Positions 45,705 through 53,300 of a stretch of 64,000 nt of DNA are shown here, one piece after another; position 1 is the stretch's first letter, and each line of letters begins with the position of its first letter. The notes below the pieces were generated by a model. The model saw only the letters and a program-made list of their open reading frames with translations, did not search any database and was not told where the DNA came from. Origin of the DNA: Cellulosimicrobium marinum (lineage in GTDB: Bacteria > Actinomycetota > Actinomycetes > Actinomycetales > Cellulomonadaceae). The translations under genes were made by a program, and so were the position numbers. Location: positions 249,294 to 313,293 of the forward strand of contig NZ_JAJBZH010000003.1 of assembly GCF_020551945.1 (NCBI RefSeq), in the 5' to 3' direction.

Positions 45705-46322
45705 ATGCGCAGGACCGTCCGCACCCTCGCCCTCGTCCTCGTCGCCGGAGGCCTCGCCGCGTGCGGCGGTCCGGGCTCGCCCGCGGCTACGGGACCCGCG
45801 ACGTCGGGCACGGACGCCCGGGAGACGGCCTCCGCCACGACGGCGCCCGAGGACGAGGCCACCGACGCGCGGGCCGCCGACGACGACGACGCAGCGACCA
45901 CCCCGACGGCCGTCCCCGAGGCGCTGCAGGTCTCCGGCACCACGGTCGACGGGTCGTCCCTCGACCTCGCCTCCCTTGCCGGCGAGCCCGTCGTCCTGTG
46001 GTTCTGGGCACCGTGGTGCACGGTGTGCCGCGGCGAGGCGCCCGACGTCGCGCAGGTCGCCGCCGACCTGGAGGGCGAGGTGACGTTCGTGGGCGTGCCC
46101 GGGCTCGGCGAGGTCGACGCGATGCGCGGCTTCGTCGCCGACACCGGGACCGGCGGGTTCGACCACCTGGTCGACGCCGACGGTGCCGTGTGGAACCACT
46201 ACGGCGTCGTCTCCCAGCCGTCGTACGTGCTCGTCGCGCCCGACGGGTCCTCGGAGCTCGTCGTGGGGGCCCTGGGCGGCGACCGGCTCGCCGACGAGGC
46301 CGCGCGCCTCGCGGAGGGCTGA
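45705..46322 (+). CDS. TlpA-like thioredoxin-fold lipoprotein
   Basis: 205 aa. Lipoprotein signal with lipobox LAAC (Cys20), an Asp/Thr/Ala-rich spacer (25-70), then a thioredoxin fold with WAPWCTVC (Cys105, Cys108) and cis-Pro in SQPSYVLV. Works outside the membrane as a disulfide reductase or oxidase. Followed 4 nt later by ccdA, which supplies electrons across the membrane to such proteins, so the pair is a redox relay for extracytoplasmic proteins or cytochrome c maturation. AAGGAG lies 6-8 nt before the ATG. Confidence 0.92.
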   Translation: MRRTVRTLALVLVAGGLAACGGPGSPAATGPATSGTDARETASATTAPEDEATDARAADDDDAATTPTAVPEALQVSGTTVDGSSLDLASLAGEPVVLWFWAPWCTVCRGEAPDVAQVAADLEGEVTFVGVPGLGEVDAMRGFVADTGTGGFDHLVDADGAVWNHYGVVSQPSYVLVAPDGSSELVVGALGGDRLADEAARLAEG

Positions 46323-46326
46323 CCCG

Positions 46327-47199
46327 GTGGATCCCGTCCTGGTGTCGGTCGCCCTGGTCGCGGGAGCGGTCGCGGCGTTCAACCCCTGCGGCTTCGCCCT
46401 GCTCCCCGCGTACCTCACCCTGCTCGTCGCGACCCCGCCGCCCGACGGCGACGCGTCCACCTCCGCGGCCGTGCGGCGTGGCGCGACCTTCACCCTCGCC
46501 ATGACGACGGGGTTCGTGCTCGTGTTCGCGGCGTTCGGCGTGCTGCTGTCGACCGTGGCCGCGGGCGTGGAGCGGTGGCTGCCGGTCGTGACCGTCGTCG
46601 TCGGCGTCGCCCTCGTCCTGCTCGGCGTCTGGCTCCTCGCCGGGCGGAGCCTGGGGATCGCCGCCCTGGGGCGGTTCGGGCGCGCGCCACGCCGGTCCTG
46701 GTGGTCCCAGGTCGGGTACGGCGTGACGTTCGCGCTCGCGTCCCTGAGCTGCACCATCGCCCCCTTCCTCGCCGTCACGGGCGGCGCGATGAGCTCCGGC
46801 GGCCTGCTCGCCACGGCGACGGTGTACGTCGTGTACGCCCTCGGCATGGGCGCCGTGGTGGGCGTGCTCGCGCTCGCCGGGGCGACCGCCTCCGCGGGCC
46901 TCGTCGGCGGGCTGCGCCGCGCCGCCCCCGTGGTGTATCGGCTCTCGGGCGCGCTCCTGCTCCTCGCCGGTGCGTACGTGGCGTGGTACGGCTGGTACGA
47001 GCTGCGGGTCCTCGGCGGCGGGACCACCGGCGACCCGGTCGTCGACGCCGCCGTCCGCGTGCAGTCCGCCGTCGTCGGTGCCGTCGCGTCCGCGGGCCCG
47101 GTCGCGACGGTCGCGGCCCTCGCCGCCCTCGCCCTCGCGGTGGTCCTCGCGACCCGGGTCGTGCGCCGACGACGCCGGACCGGCGCGCGGGAGGGGTGA
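46327..47199 (+). CDS. ccdA: CcdA/DsbD-type transmembrane thiol-disulfide transporter
   Basis: 290 aa with six to eight hydrophobic spans. The two redox cysteines of the family are Cys21 in FNPCGFALLPAYL and Cys142 in SLSCTIAPFLAV. It carries reducing power from cytoplasmic thioredoxin to the outside, probably to the TlpA-like lipoprotein encoded just upstream. The frame is open upstream but GTG 46327 (GGAGGG about 8 nt before it, 4 nt after the previous stop) fits. The C-terminus ends RRRRRTGAREG-like, cytoplasmic. Confidence 0.92.
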   Translation: MDPVLVSVALVAGAVAAFNPCGFALLPAYLTLLVATPPPDGDASTSAAVRRGATFTLAMTTGFVLVFAAFGVLLSTVAAGVERWLPVVTVVVGVALVLLGVWLLAGRSLGIAALGRFGRAPRRSWWSQVGYGVTFALASLSCTIAPFLAVTGGAMSSGGLLATATVYVVYALGMGAVVGVLALAGATASAGLVGGLRRAAPVVYRLSGALLLLAGAYVAWYGWYELRVLGGGTTGDPVVDAAVRVQSAVVGAVASAGPVATVAALAALALAVVLATRVVRRRRRTGAREG

Positions 47200-47234
47200 C
47201 CGGGGCCGCCCGGCCACCCCTCCCGGAGCCGTGC

Positions 47235-48728
47235 TCAGCCTCCGACGACCGCCGTCAACGGTCCGCGCACGAAGTACACGACGAACCCGGCCGCGACCAC
47301 CCACAGCAGCGGGTGCACCTCGCGCGCACGCCCGCACGCGGTGCGCAGCAGGACCCACGTGACGAACCCGATCCCGATGCCGTTCGCGATCGAGTACGTG
47401 AGCGGCATCGTCACGACCGTGAGGAAGACCGGCAGGGCGACGGAGAAGTCGCCCAGGTCGATCTCCTTGATCTCGCGCATCATCATGGCGCCCACGACGA
47501 CGAGGACCGCGCTCGCGACCTCCATCGGCACGACCGCCGTCAGGGGCGTGAGGAACATCGCGACGAGGAACAGCGCGCCCGTCACGACGGACGCGAGACC
47601 CGTGCGCGCCCCCTCGCCGACGCCCGCCGCCGAGTCCACGAAGACCGTGTTCGACGACGACGACGTCGCCCCGCCGACCACGGCGCCCACGCCCTCGACG
47701 ACGAGCGCCGACTTGATGCGAGGGAAGTTGCCGTCGGCGTCGGCGAGCCCGCCCTGCTTCGCCAGTCCCGTCATGGTGCCCATGGCGTCAAAGAAGTTCG
47801 TGAAGAACAGCGTGAACACGAGAATCGTCGCCGCGAGCGCCCCGATCCGGTCGAACGCCCCGAACGAGAAGTCGCCGAGCAGGCTGAGGTCCGGGACGGA
47901 CACCAGCGAGGACGGCAGCTGCGGCACGGTGAGGTGCCAGCCGCCCGGGTTGTCCTCGGACGCCGGCCCGAGGTCGAGCACCGCCTCGACGACGACCGCG
48001 ACGATCGTCGTCGCGACCAGCCCGACGAGCAGCCCGCCCTTGACCTTGCGCGCGACGAGCACGCCCATGGTGAGCAGGCCGAGGACGAACACGAGCGTCG
48101 GGACGGTGGTGATCGACCCGCCGTCGCCGAGCTGCACGGGCGGGCCGCCCGGGGTGCGCGTGACGAACCCCGAGTCGACGAACCCGATGAACGCGATGAA
48201 CAGGCCGATGCCCACCGTGATAGCGGCCTTGAGCTGGCGCGGCACGGCGTTGAAGATTGCCGAGCGCGCGCCGGTCACGGCGAGCAGCACGATGAGCAGG
48301 CCGTTGATGAGCACGAGGCCCATCGCCTCGGGCCACGTGACGTCGCCGATGACGGCGACGGCGAGGAACGAGTTGATGCCGAGCCCGGCCGCGAGCGCGA
48401 ACGGCAGGTTCGCGACGAGGCCGAAGAGGATCGTCAGCGCACCGGCGGCGAGGCCGGTCATCGCGCCGACCTGCGCCGTCGCGAGCCAGCCGCCCGCGAC
48501 GTCCGTCGGGGCGTTCTCGGCGCTCGTGCCGCCGAGGATGAGAGGGTTGAGGATGACGATGTACGCCATCGCGAAGAAGGTCACCAGCCCGCCGCGGACC
48601 TCGCGGCCGGTCGTCGAGCCACGTGCGGTGATCTTGAAGAAGCGGTCCAGCCGCGAGGGGGCGGCGGCCCCGTCGGGACGGGTGCCGGGGGCGTCGTCGG
48701 CGGTGCGCCGGGTGCCGAGGATGGTCAC
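47235..48728 (-). CDS. NCS2/AzgA family purine permease
   Basis: 497-aa membrane transporter with 12-14 predicted spans. AMAYIVILNPLILGG, AAGLGINSFLAVAV, TVGIGLFIAFIGFV and GATSSSSNTVFVDSAAGVGEGARTGL are hallmarks of the AzgA (adenine/guanine/hypoxanthine) branch. It lies 44 nt downstream of a guanine deaminase gene in the same direction, so it probably imports guanine or hypoxanthine for that enzyme. GTG 48728 is used; the ribosome-binding site is a modest AAGGA. Confidence 0.9.
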   Translation of the reverse strand: MTILGTRRTADDAPGTRPDGAAAPSRLDRFFKITARGSTTGREVRGGLVTFFAMAYIVILNPLILGGTSAENAPTDVAGGWLATAQVGAMTGLAAGALTILFGLVANLPFALAAGLGINSFLAVAVIGDVTWPEAMGLVLINGLLIVLLAVTGARSAIFNAVPRQLKAAITVGIGLFIAFIGFVDSGFVTRTPGGPPVQLGDGGSITTVPTLVFVLGLLTMGVLVARKVKGGLLVGLVATTIVAVVVEAVLDLGPASEDNPGGWHLTVPQLPSSLVSVPDLSLLGDFSFGAFDRIGALAATILVFTLFFTNFFDAMGTMTGLAKQGGLADADGNFPRIKSALVVEGVGAVVGGATSSSSNTVFVDSAAGVGEGARTGLASVVTGALFLVAMFLTPLTAVVPMEVASAVLVVVGAMMMREIKEIDLGDFSVALPVFLTVVTMPLTYSIANGIGIGFVTWVLLRTACGRAREVHPLLWVVAAGFVVYFVRGPLTAVVGG

Positions 48729-48772
48729 GTCCTTGTGTCCTTTCCGTGCGGGGACGGGCCGGCCGGGGCCGG

Positions 48773-49282
48773 TCAGTACTCGATCCGGGACTCGAGGACG
48801 CGCCAGGCGTCGAACGGGGCGACGGCGTCGGGCGTGCGCGTGTGGAGCACGCTCATCACCCGCTCGCCGGGGTCGGCGGCGAAGAAGTCGTAGAACACCG
48901 CGTCGTCGAACCCGGCGCTCGCGGCGTCGTGGCGGTCGGCGGCGAAGTGGACGGCGTCGACGCGGGCCCACAGGGCCGACGCGAGGCACATGGGGCACGG
49001 CTCGCAGCTCGAGTAGAGCGTCGCGCCCGTGAGGTCGTGCGTGCCGAGCGCCGCGCACGCGCGGCGGATCGCGGTGACCTCGGCGTGGGCGGTCGGGTCG
49101 TGGTCCTGCGTGACCCGGTTGTTCCCCTCGAAGACCCGCCCGTCGGACGTGACGACGACGGCGCCGAAGGGCCCGCCGGCGTTCGCGACGGACTCGACGG
49201 CGAGCGCGACGGCCCGGTCGAGGTGGCGCGGGTTGGCCGCCGGGGCTGGACGGTGTGCTGCTTCCACGGCAAGAGATTCCAT
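48773..49282 (-). CDS. Nucleoside deaminase, probably guanine deaminase
   Basis: 169-aa zinc enzyme of the cytidine-deaminase fold. Zinc ligands: His66 and catalytic Glu68 in TAHAEVTAIRRA, Cys96 and Cys99 in EPCPMCLAS. Size and the C-terminal FYDFFAADPGER stretch match bacterial guanine deaminases (GuaD type) rather than tRNA adenosine deaminase; the adjoining purine permease supports this. Product xanthine could feed the molybdenum hydroxylase encoded at 37-42 kb. ATG 49282 has GGAG 7 nt upstream. Confidence 0.88.
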   Translation of the reverse strand: MESLAVEAAHRPAPAANPRHLDRAVALAVESVANAGGPFGAVVVTSDGRVFEGNNRVTQDHDPTAHAEVTAIRRACAALGTHDLTGATLYSSCEPCPMCLASALWARVDAVHFAADRHDAASAGFDDAVFYDFFAADPGERVMSVLHTRTPDAVAPFDAWRVLESRIEY

Positions 49283-49472
49283 GGTGAGTCTCCACGGTTC
49301 GGGCAGCGGTCCGTGGCTCCGCCCGGGGGCGCGGGCTCGTCGTCGAGCCCGGTCCGGCCGGCGGGCCGCTGCAGGCGAGTTGTCGTTCTCTTCCGCCTGG
49401 TTGGTAGCTGCCGGTGTCGGATCGATCGCGTCGACCACCGAGCTGCACGCTCGGCCCGGGCCCGCCGTTGGC
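49283..49472 (-). other. Long untranslated leader of the guanine deaminase operon
   Basis: About 190 nt between the inferred transcription start and the deaminase ATG, without an ORF I can support. It can fold: CAGGCG/CGCCTG arms at about 49372-49398 (minus CAGGCGG...CGCCTG) and a 7-bp stem with an ACGA loop (minus GGGCTCG/CGAGCCC, about 49334-49351). The purine-riboswitch core (TATA..., GGATATGG) is not visible. May be an undescribed cis-acting RNA or simply a long leader. Confidence 0.35.
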
Positions 49473-49479
49473 TCGCACG

Positions 49480-49508
49480 ACGCTAGCATCGGGTGACCCA
49501 GCCCACAA
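49480..49508 (-). promoter_or_regulatory. Promoter of the guanine deaminase-permease operon
   Basis: On the minus strand TTGTGG (49503-49508), exactly 17 bp, TAGCGT (49480-49485). One of the best sigma-70-type matches in the window. Start of transcription expected near 49473. Confidence 0.6.
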
Positions 49509-49510
49509 GG

Positions 49511-49560
49511 GTTTCGGAAGAATCTTTCCACGATGTGGACTATCTGAGGAGTTTCGGAAG
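49511..49560. promoter_or_regulatory. Direct repeats GTTTCGGAAG, 40 bp apart
   Basis: Exact 10-bp repeats at 49511-49520 and 49551-49560, four helical turns apart and directly upstream of the -35 of the deaminase promoter. The first overlaps a GGAA-N6-TTCC dyad (49517-49530). Likely regulator sites in the gap shared with nhaA; identity unknown. Confidence 0.5.
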
Positions 49561-49601
49561 GAGGCGGAGGGTGGTCCGCGGGACGGGAGCGACGTGGACC
49601 G

Positions 49602-49630
49602 TTGCGGACCGTGCCCCCGCCCGCGAGAGT
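49602..49630 (+). promoter_or_regulatory. Candidate nhaA promoter
   Basis: TTGCGG (49602-49607), 17 bp, GAGAGT (49625-49630), 52 nt before the GTG at 49683. Confidence 0.35.
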
Positions 49631-49682
49631 GGGAGCGCTGCGCACGCCGGGCCGCCGGCTGCCCCGACCGGCCGGAGGTTCC

Positions 49683-51101
49683 GTGACCGAACCCGCCCCG
49701 CCCCCGTCGTCGTTCCCGATCGTCCAGACCCCCGCGCGCCCGGGCCCGCCGCTGCGCATCCAGCTCCGCCCCCTCGCGCCGTCGCTGCGGTCGTTCCTCG
49801 CCACCGAGGCCGGTGGCGCCGTCCTCCTCCTCGCCGCGACCGTCGTCGCGCTCGTCTGGGCGAACTCCGCGTGGGCCGGGGCGTACGAGGACCTGTGGCA
49901 CACGACCGCCGGATGGCACGTGGGCGCGTGGTCGTTCGAGATGGACCTCCACCACTGGGTGAACGACGCCGCCATGGCCGTGTTCTTCCTCGTCATCGGC
50001 CTCGAGATCAACCGGGAGGTGACGAGCGGCGAGCTGCGCAACCGGCGCACCGTCGCCGTGCCCGCGCTCGGCGCGCTCGGCGGCCTCGCCGTGCCCGCGC
50101 TCCTCTTCCTCGCGTTCAACGCCGGCACGCCCGCGCAGCACGGGTGGGGCATCGTCATGTCGACCGACACCGCGTTCCTCGTCGGCGTCCTCGCGCTCTT
50201 CGGGCCGCGCTGCCCCGACCAGCTCCGCCTGTTCCTCCTCACCCTCGCCGTCGTCGACGACATCGGCGCGATCACCGTCATGGCGATCTTCTACACCGAC
50301 GACGTGTGGCTGCCCGGCCTCGCCGTCGCCGTCGTGCTCGTCGCCGCCATGCTCGCCCTGCGCTGGCTCGGGGTCTGGCAGCTCGCGCCCTACGTCCTCG
50401 TCGGGATCGGGCTGTGGGGCGCCGTCTACGCCTCCGGGGTCCACGCGACCCTCGCCGGCGTCCTCGTCGGCCTCCTCGTCCCGTCCCGACCCGCCCGGCC
50501 CGACGACGTCGCCGTCGTCCCCCGGTACGCCAAACGCCTCGCGCAGGAGACGACGGCGGAGCGCGAGCACCTCACCGAGCTCGCCGCCCGCGCCGCCATC
50601 GCCCCCAGCGAACGCCTGCAGCGCGTCCTGCACCCGTGGAGCGCCTACCTCGTCGTACCGGTCTTCGGGCTCGCCAACGCCGGGGTGGCGCTCGACGCCG
50701 AGACGCTCCGGACCGCGGCGACGTCGCCCCTGACCATCGGCGTCGCCGTCGCGCTCGTGGCCGGCAACGCGATCGGCATCTTCGGGGCGTCGACCCTCGC
50801 GCTGCGCATGGGCCTCGGCGACCTCCCGGGCCGCGTGCGGTACTCCCACCTGCTCGGCGGGTCGATCCTCGCCGGCATCGGCTTCACCATCTCGCTGTTC
50901 ATCGCCGAGCTCGCGTTCGACGACGAGGCCCTCGTCGAGCAGGCGAAGATCGGCATCCTCGCCGGGTCGCTCGTCGCCGCCGTGCTCGGTTCCGTGGCCC
51001 TGCGCCTCTTCGGCGAGCGCTGGCCCCTGTGCTCCCCCGGCGCCGACGGCCCGCCCCCGGACCTCCCCCCGCTCCCCTGGCGCCCGCCCGCGCCGTCGTG
51101 A
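49683..51101 (+). CDS. nhaA: Na+/H+ antiporter NhaA
   Basis: 472-aa antiporter with about 12 spans that exports Na+ in exchange for protons. Family marks: LVWANS, MAVFFLVIGLEINREVTSGEL, STDTAFLVGVLALFG and VVDDIGAITVMAIFY, whose two Asp residues are the ion-binding pair, and GGSILAGIGFTISLFIAELAF. Longer N- and C-terminal Pro-rich tails than in E. coli. GTG 49683 has GGAGG 4 nt upstream; an upstream in-frame start exists but lacks one. Confidence 0.94.
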   Translation: MTEPAPPPSSFPIVQTPARPGPPLRIQLRPLAPSLRSFLATEAGGAVLLLAATVVALVWANSAWAGAYEDLWHTTAGWHVGAWSFEMDLHHWVNDAAMAVFFLVIGLEINREVTSGELRNRRTVAVPALGALGGLAVPALLFLAFNAGTPAQHGWGIVMSTDTAFLVGVLALFGPRCPDQLRLFLLTLAVVDDIGAITVMAIFYTDDVWLPGLAVAVVLVAAMLALRWLGVWQLAPYVLVGIGLWGAVYASGVHATLAGVLVGLLVPSRPARPDDVAVVPRYAKRLAQETTAEREHLTELAARAAIAPSERLQRVLHPWSAYLVVPVFGLANAGVALDAETLRTAATSPLTIGVAVALVAGNAIGIFGASTLALRMGLGDLPGRVRYSHLLGGSILAGIGFTISLFIAELAFDDEALVEQAKIGILAGSLVAAVLGSVALRLFGERWPLCSPGADGPPPDLPPLPWRPPAPS

Positions 51102-51142
51102 CCCCACCGCCCCGCCCCACGCACTCCCGCAGGCGACCACGA

Positions 51143-51223
51143 ACCGGGGTACTACCTCGACAAACCTCGGTACTACCTCGCGGACCTGGGTTCTACCTCG
51201 CGGACCTCGGTACTACCTCGCGC
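51143..51223. repeat. Four-unit tandem array of a 20-bp repeat
   Basis: Units start at 51143, 51164, 51184 and 51204 and follow ACCNNGGTACTACCTCGCGG (unit 3 has GGTTCTACC). The first spacing is 21 bp, the others 20. It fills the gap between the nhaA stop and the DsbA-like gene; the stop codon of the latter (51213-51215 on the minus strand) lies inside unit 4. Same unit as in the palindrome at 39345-39439. Confidence 0.9.
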
Positions 51224-51746
51224 GGGCGGCGTCGATCGCGGCCTGCAGGCCCTCGGCGGTGACGCGGCCGTGGTAGCGCTCGCCGTCGACGAAGAGCGTG
51301 GGGGTGCCCTGGACGCCGAGGGCGAGGGCGTCGGCGTAGTCGCGACGGACGGCGTCGGCGTGCTGCTGCACGTCGTCGCCGACGACCTCGTGCGCGGGGA
51401 TGTCGAGGGCGTCGGCGCGCTCGGCGAGGGCGGCGTCGTCGAGCCGGTCCTGGTCGGCGAACAGTGCGGAGTGCATCTCCCAGAAGCGCCCGTGCGCGCC
51501 GGCGGCCTCGGCGGCGAGGGCGGCGGTGAGCGCGTGGGGGTGGATCTCGAAGAGGGGGAAGTGCCGGAAGACGAGCCGTACCCGCCCGTCGGAGCGTTCG
51601 ACGACGTCGCGCAGCACGGGCGCTGCGGCGCGGCAGTAGGGGCACTCGAAGTCGCCGAACTCGACGATCGTCACGGGTGCGTCGGCGGCACCGAGCACGT
51701 GGGCTCCGGCGGGGACGAGGCGGTCGGCGGAGGGCTGCTCGCTCAC
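51213..51746 (-). CDS. DsbA/thioredoxin-like protein
   Basis: 177-aa thioredoxin-fold protein of the DsbA branch. The active motif is FGDFECPYCRAA (Cys35, Cys38), with GVQGTPTLFVDG holding the cis-Pro. No signal peptide or membrane segment, so this copy is probably cytoplasmic, an oxidoreductase for small thiols or oxidised proteins; related sequences were once drawn as fused to NhaA, the neighbouring gene here. GTG 51746 has CATCCT 6 nt upstream on the minus strand, a leaderless arrangement. Its stop codon falls in the 20-bp repeat array. Confidence 0.85.
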   Translation of the reverse strand: MSEQPSADRLVPAGAHVLGAADAPVTIVEFGDFECPYCRAAAPVLRDVVERSDGRVRLVFRHFPLFEIHPHALTAALAAEAAGAHGRFWEMHSALFADQDRLDDAALAERADALDIPAHEVVGDDVQQHADAVRRDYADALALGVQGTPTLFVDGERYHGRVTAEGLQAAIDAARAR

Positions 51747-51808
51747 GGGGCCAGGATGGCACGGCCCCTCACGGCCCGCCGTTCGGGGGCACGCCGTCCG
51801 GGCACCGC

Positions 51809-51855
51809 GGTCAGGCGGTCACCACGGTCAGGCGTTCACCACGGTCAGGCGAGCA
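51809..51855. repeat. 17-bp tandem repeat at the end of the DUF2235 gene
   Basis: GGTCAGGCGGTCACCAC at 51809-51825, repeated with one change at 51826-51842 and partly at 51843-51855. The last unit supplies the TGA (51845-51847 on the minus strand) of the DUF2235 gene; the others hold further copies of it in other frames. Confidence 0.8.
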
Positions 51856-52975
51856 CGAGCGGGCGGTCCTCGAGCGAGGCCCCGGGGACGGGTTCGACGC
51901 GCAGCGGGAGGTCGTCGCGGGCGGCGTCGCGCCACCAGGCGACGTTGCGGGCGTGCCGTGCGTAGGGGCTCGCCGGGTCGACGGTCAGGAGCTGGGCGGT
52001 CTCGGCGAGGGAGACGGCGTCGACGTACCCCTCCCGCACCGGCACACCGGCGAGGAGTCGTCGGGTGCCGCGGAACCGGGGGGTGGGGCCGAGGCGTCGC
52101 AGGACGTTGAGCACGCGGAAGAGGGGGCCGGGCCGGAAGCGGCACACGCGTTCGTCCTCGCTGCGGAGCTGGGCGAAGAGCCGGTCCTCGTCGATCTGGA
52201 GGCCGCGTGCGATCGCCTCGCCGACCATCCAGAGCAGCGCGGAGTCGGAGAGGGCGCGGCACGGTGCTCCGCCTCCGACGTCGCTGTGGGCGCCGGGGAA
52301 CCACACCTGCTTGACGCGGTCGGCCCGGTCCGCGGGGACCTCCCACAGGCAGGGTTCGTAGGTGAGGCGGCGGTCGTCGATGGCGAGGGCCTGCCGCGCC
52401 TGCTCGACGTCGGCGGAGAGGCGCAGGTCGTGGAAGCGGGAGCGGCGGCGCGAGAGCCCGGGGACGCCGAGCGCACCGACGGTGTCGAAGACGCCGAGGA
52501 ACGCGACGGGGACGGCCGGGTGGCAGTGCTCGGCCCGGAACGCGGTGGCGAGGTCGCGTCGTCGGTCGGGGTCCTGGAGCCGGTAGATCCTTTCGGCCTC
52601 GCAGAGGAGGTCCTGCGCGAGCGCGTCCTTGGTGAGCAGGCCGACGGTGGCGACCATGCCGACGACGCTGCGGGCGGTGTACGCGCCGCGGCTGAAGCCG
52701 AACACGTAGATCTCGTCGTCGGGCTCGTAGTTGAGGGCGAGGTGCCGGTAGCCGGCGACGACGTTGCGGGTGAGGCCGTAGCCGAACGCGCCGCCGAGGA
52801 GCTGGTCGACGAGGTAGCCCTGCGCGCCGACGCCTTCGACGGAGAACACCATCTGCTGCACGCCGTCGGGCCCGATGCCGGTGACGACGGACCGTGCGAT
52901 CTTCTCGATGTTGGACACGCTGGCGTTCACCGGCGAGTTCCACGTGCCGTCGCAGCACAGCACCAGCCGTTTCAT
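51845..52975 (-). CDS. DUF2235 alpha/beta-hydrolase-like protein (Tle1-type catalytic fold)
   Basis: 376-aa protein. Starts with LVLCCDGTWN, the usual DUF2235 opening; nucleophile Ser95 in GFSRGAYTARS; Asp164 in GVFDTVGALG and His230 in GAHSDVGGG complete a likely triad. In type VI secretion effectors (Tle1) this domain is a phospholipase; stand-alone copies in actinobacteria have no known target. No signal peptide or transmembrane segment is evident. ATG 52975 has GGAG about 6 nt upstream (minus GGGAGGGGTC). No secretion system genes are nearby. Confidence 0.85.
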   Translation of the reverse strand: MKRLVLCCDGTWNSPVNASVSNIEKIARSVVTGIGPDGVQQMVFSVEGVGAQGYLVDQLLGGAFGYGLTRNVVAGYRHLALNYEPDDEIYVFGFSRGAYTARSVVGMVATVGLLTKDALAQDLLCEAERIYRLQDPDRRRDLATAFRAEHCHPAVPVAFLGVFDTVGALGVPGLSRRRSRFHDLRLSADVEQARQALAIDDRRLTYEPCLWEVPADRADRVKQVWFPGAHSDVGGGAPCRALSDSALLWMVGEAIARGLQIDEDRLFAQLRSEDERVCRFRPGPLFRVLNVLRRLGPTPRFRGTRRLLAGVPVREGYVDAVSLAETAQLLTVDPASPYARHARNVAWWRDAARDDLPLRVEPVPGASLEDRPLVLA

Positions 52976-53069
52976 GACCCCTCCCGGGCTCGCCCCGGCG
53001 TCGTCGTCGGGGACACCACGAGGGAGGCGGCGCGGGGGCCGGGTGATACGTGCGGCGCCGGCAGCCCGG

Positions 53070-53300
53070 TCAGCGGGTGACGTCGACGTGGGTGACGTGG
53101 CCCGGCGTGGGTCCGTCGCGCAGCCAGTCGACGAGCCGGTCGAGCCGCTCGGGCGGCCCGGTGGCGGTGATCTCGACGGTCCCGTCGGGCAGGTTGGTGG
53201 CGGTCCCGTCGAGGCCGAGCGCGGCGAGGCGTCCGCGCGTCGTCCAGCGGAACCCGACGCCCTGGACGTGCCCGTGGACGACGGCGCGCAGCCGGGTCAC
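53070..53300 (-). CDS. acyP: Acylphosphatase
   Basis: 76-aa enzyme that hydrolyses carboxyl-phosphate bonds. Catalytic Arg18 in VQGVGFRW and Asn36 in TATNLPDGTVE are in place, with the family end (HVTHVDV). Shorter than the usual 90, mainly at the C-terminus. GTG 53300 overlaps the stop of the DUF1918/DUF1876 gene, so the genes are coupled. Confidence 0.92.
   Translation of the reverse strand: MTRLRAVVHGHVQGVGFRWTTRGRLAALGLDGTATNLPDGTVEITATGPPERLDRLVDWLRDGPTPGHVTHVDVTR

Noticed and set aside
49283-49472. Classical purine (xpt-type) riboswitch before the guanine deaminase gene
   Set aside because: The conserved purine aptamer core sequences are not recognisable in the leader.
51845-52975. 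Type VI secretion effector locus
   Set aside because: Only the DUF2235 catalytic domain is present; no VgrG, PAAR, immunity or secretion genes, and the organism looks Gram-positive.
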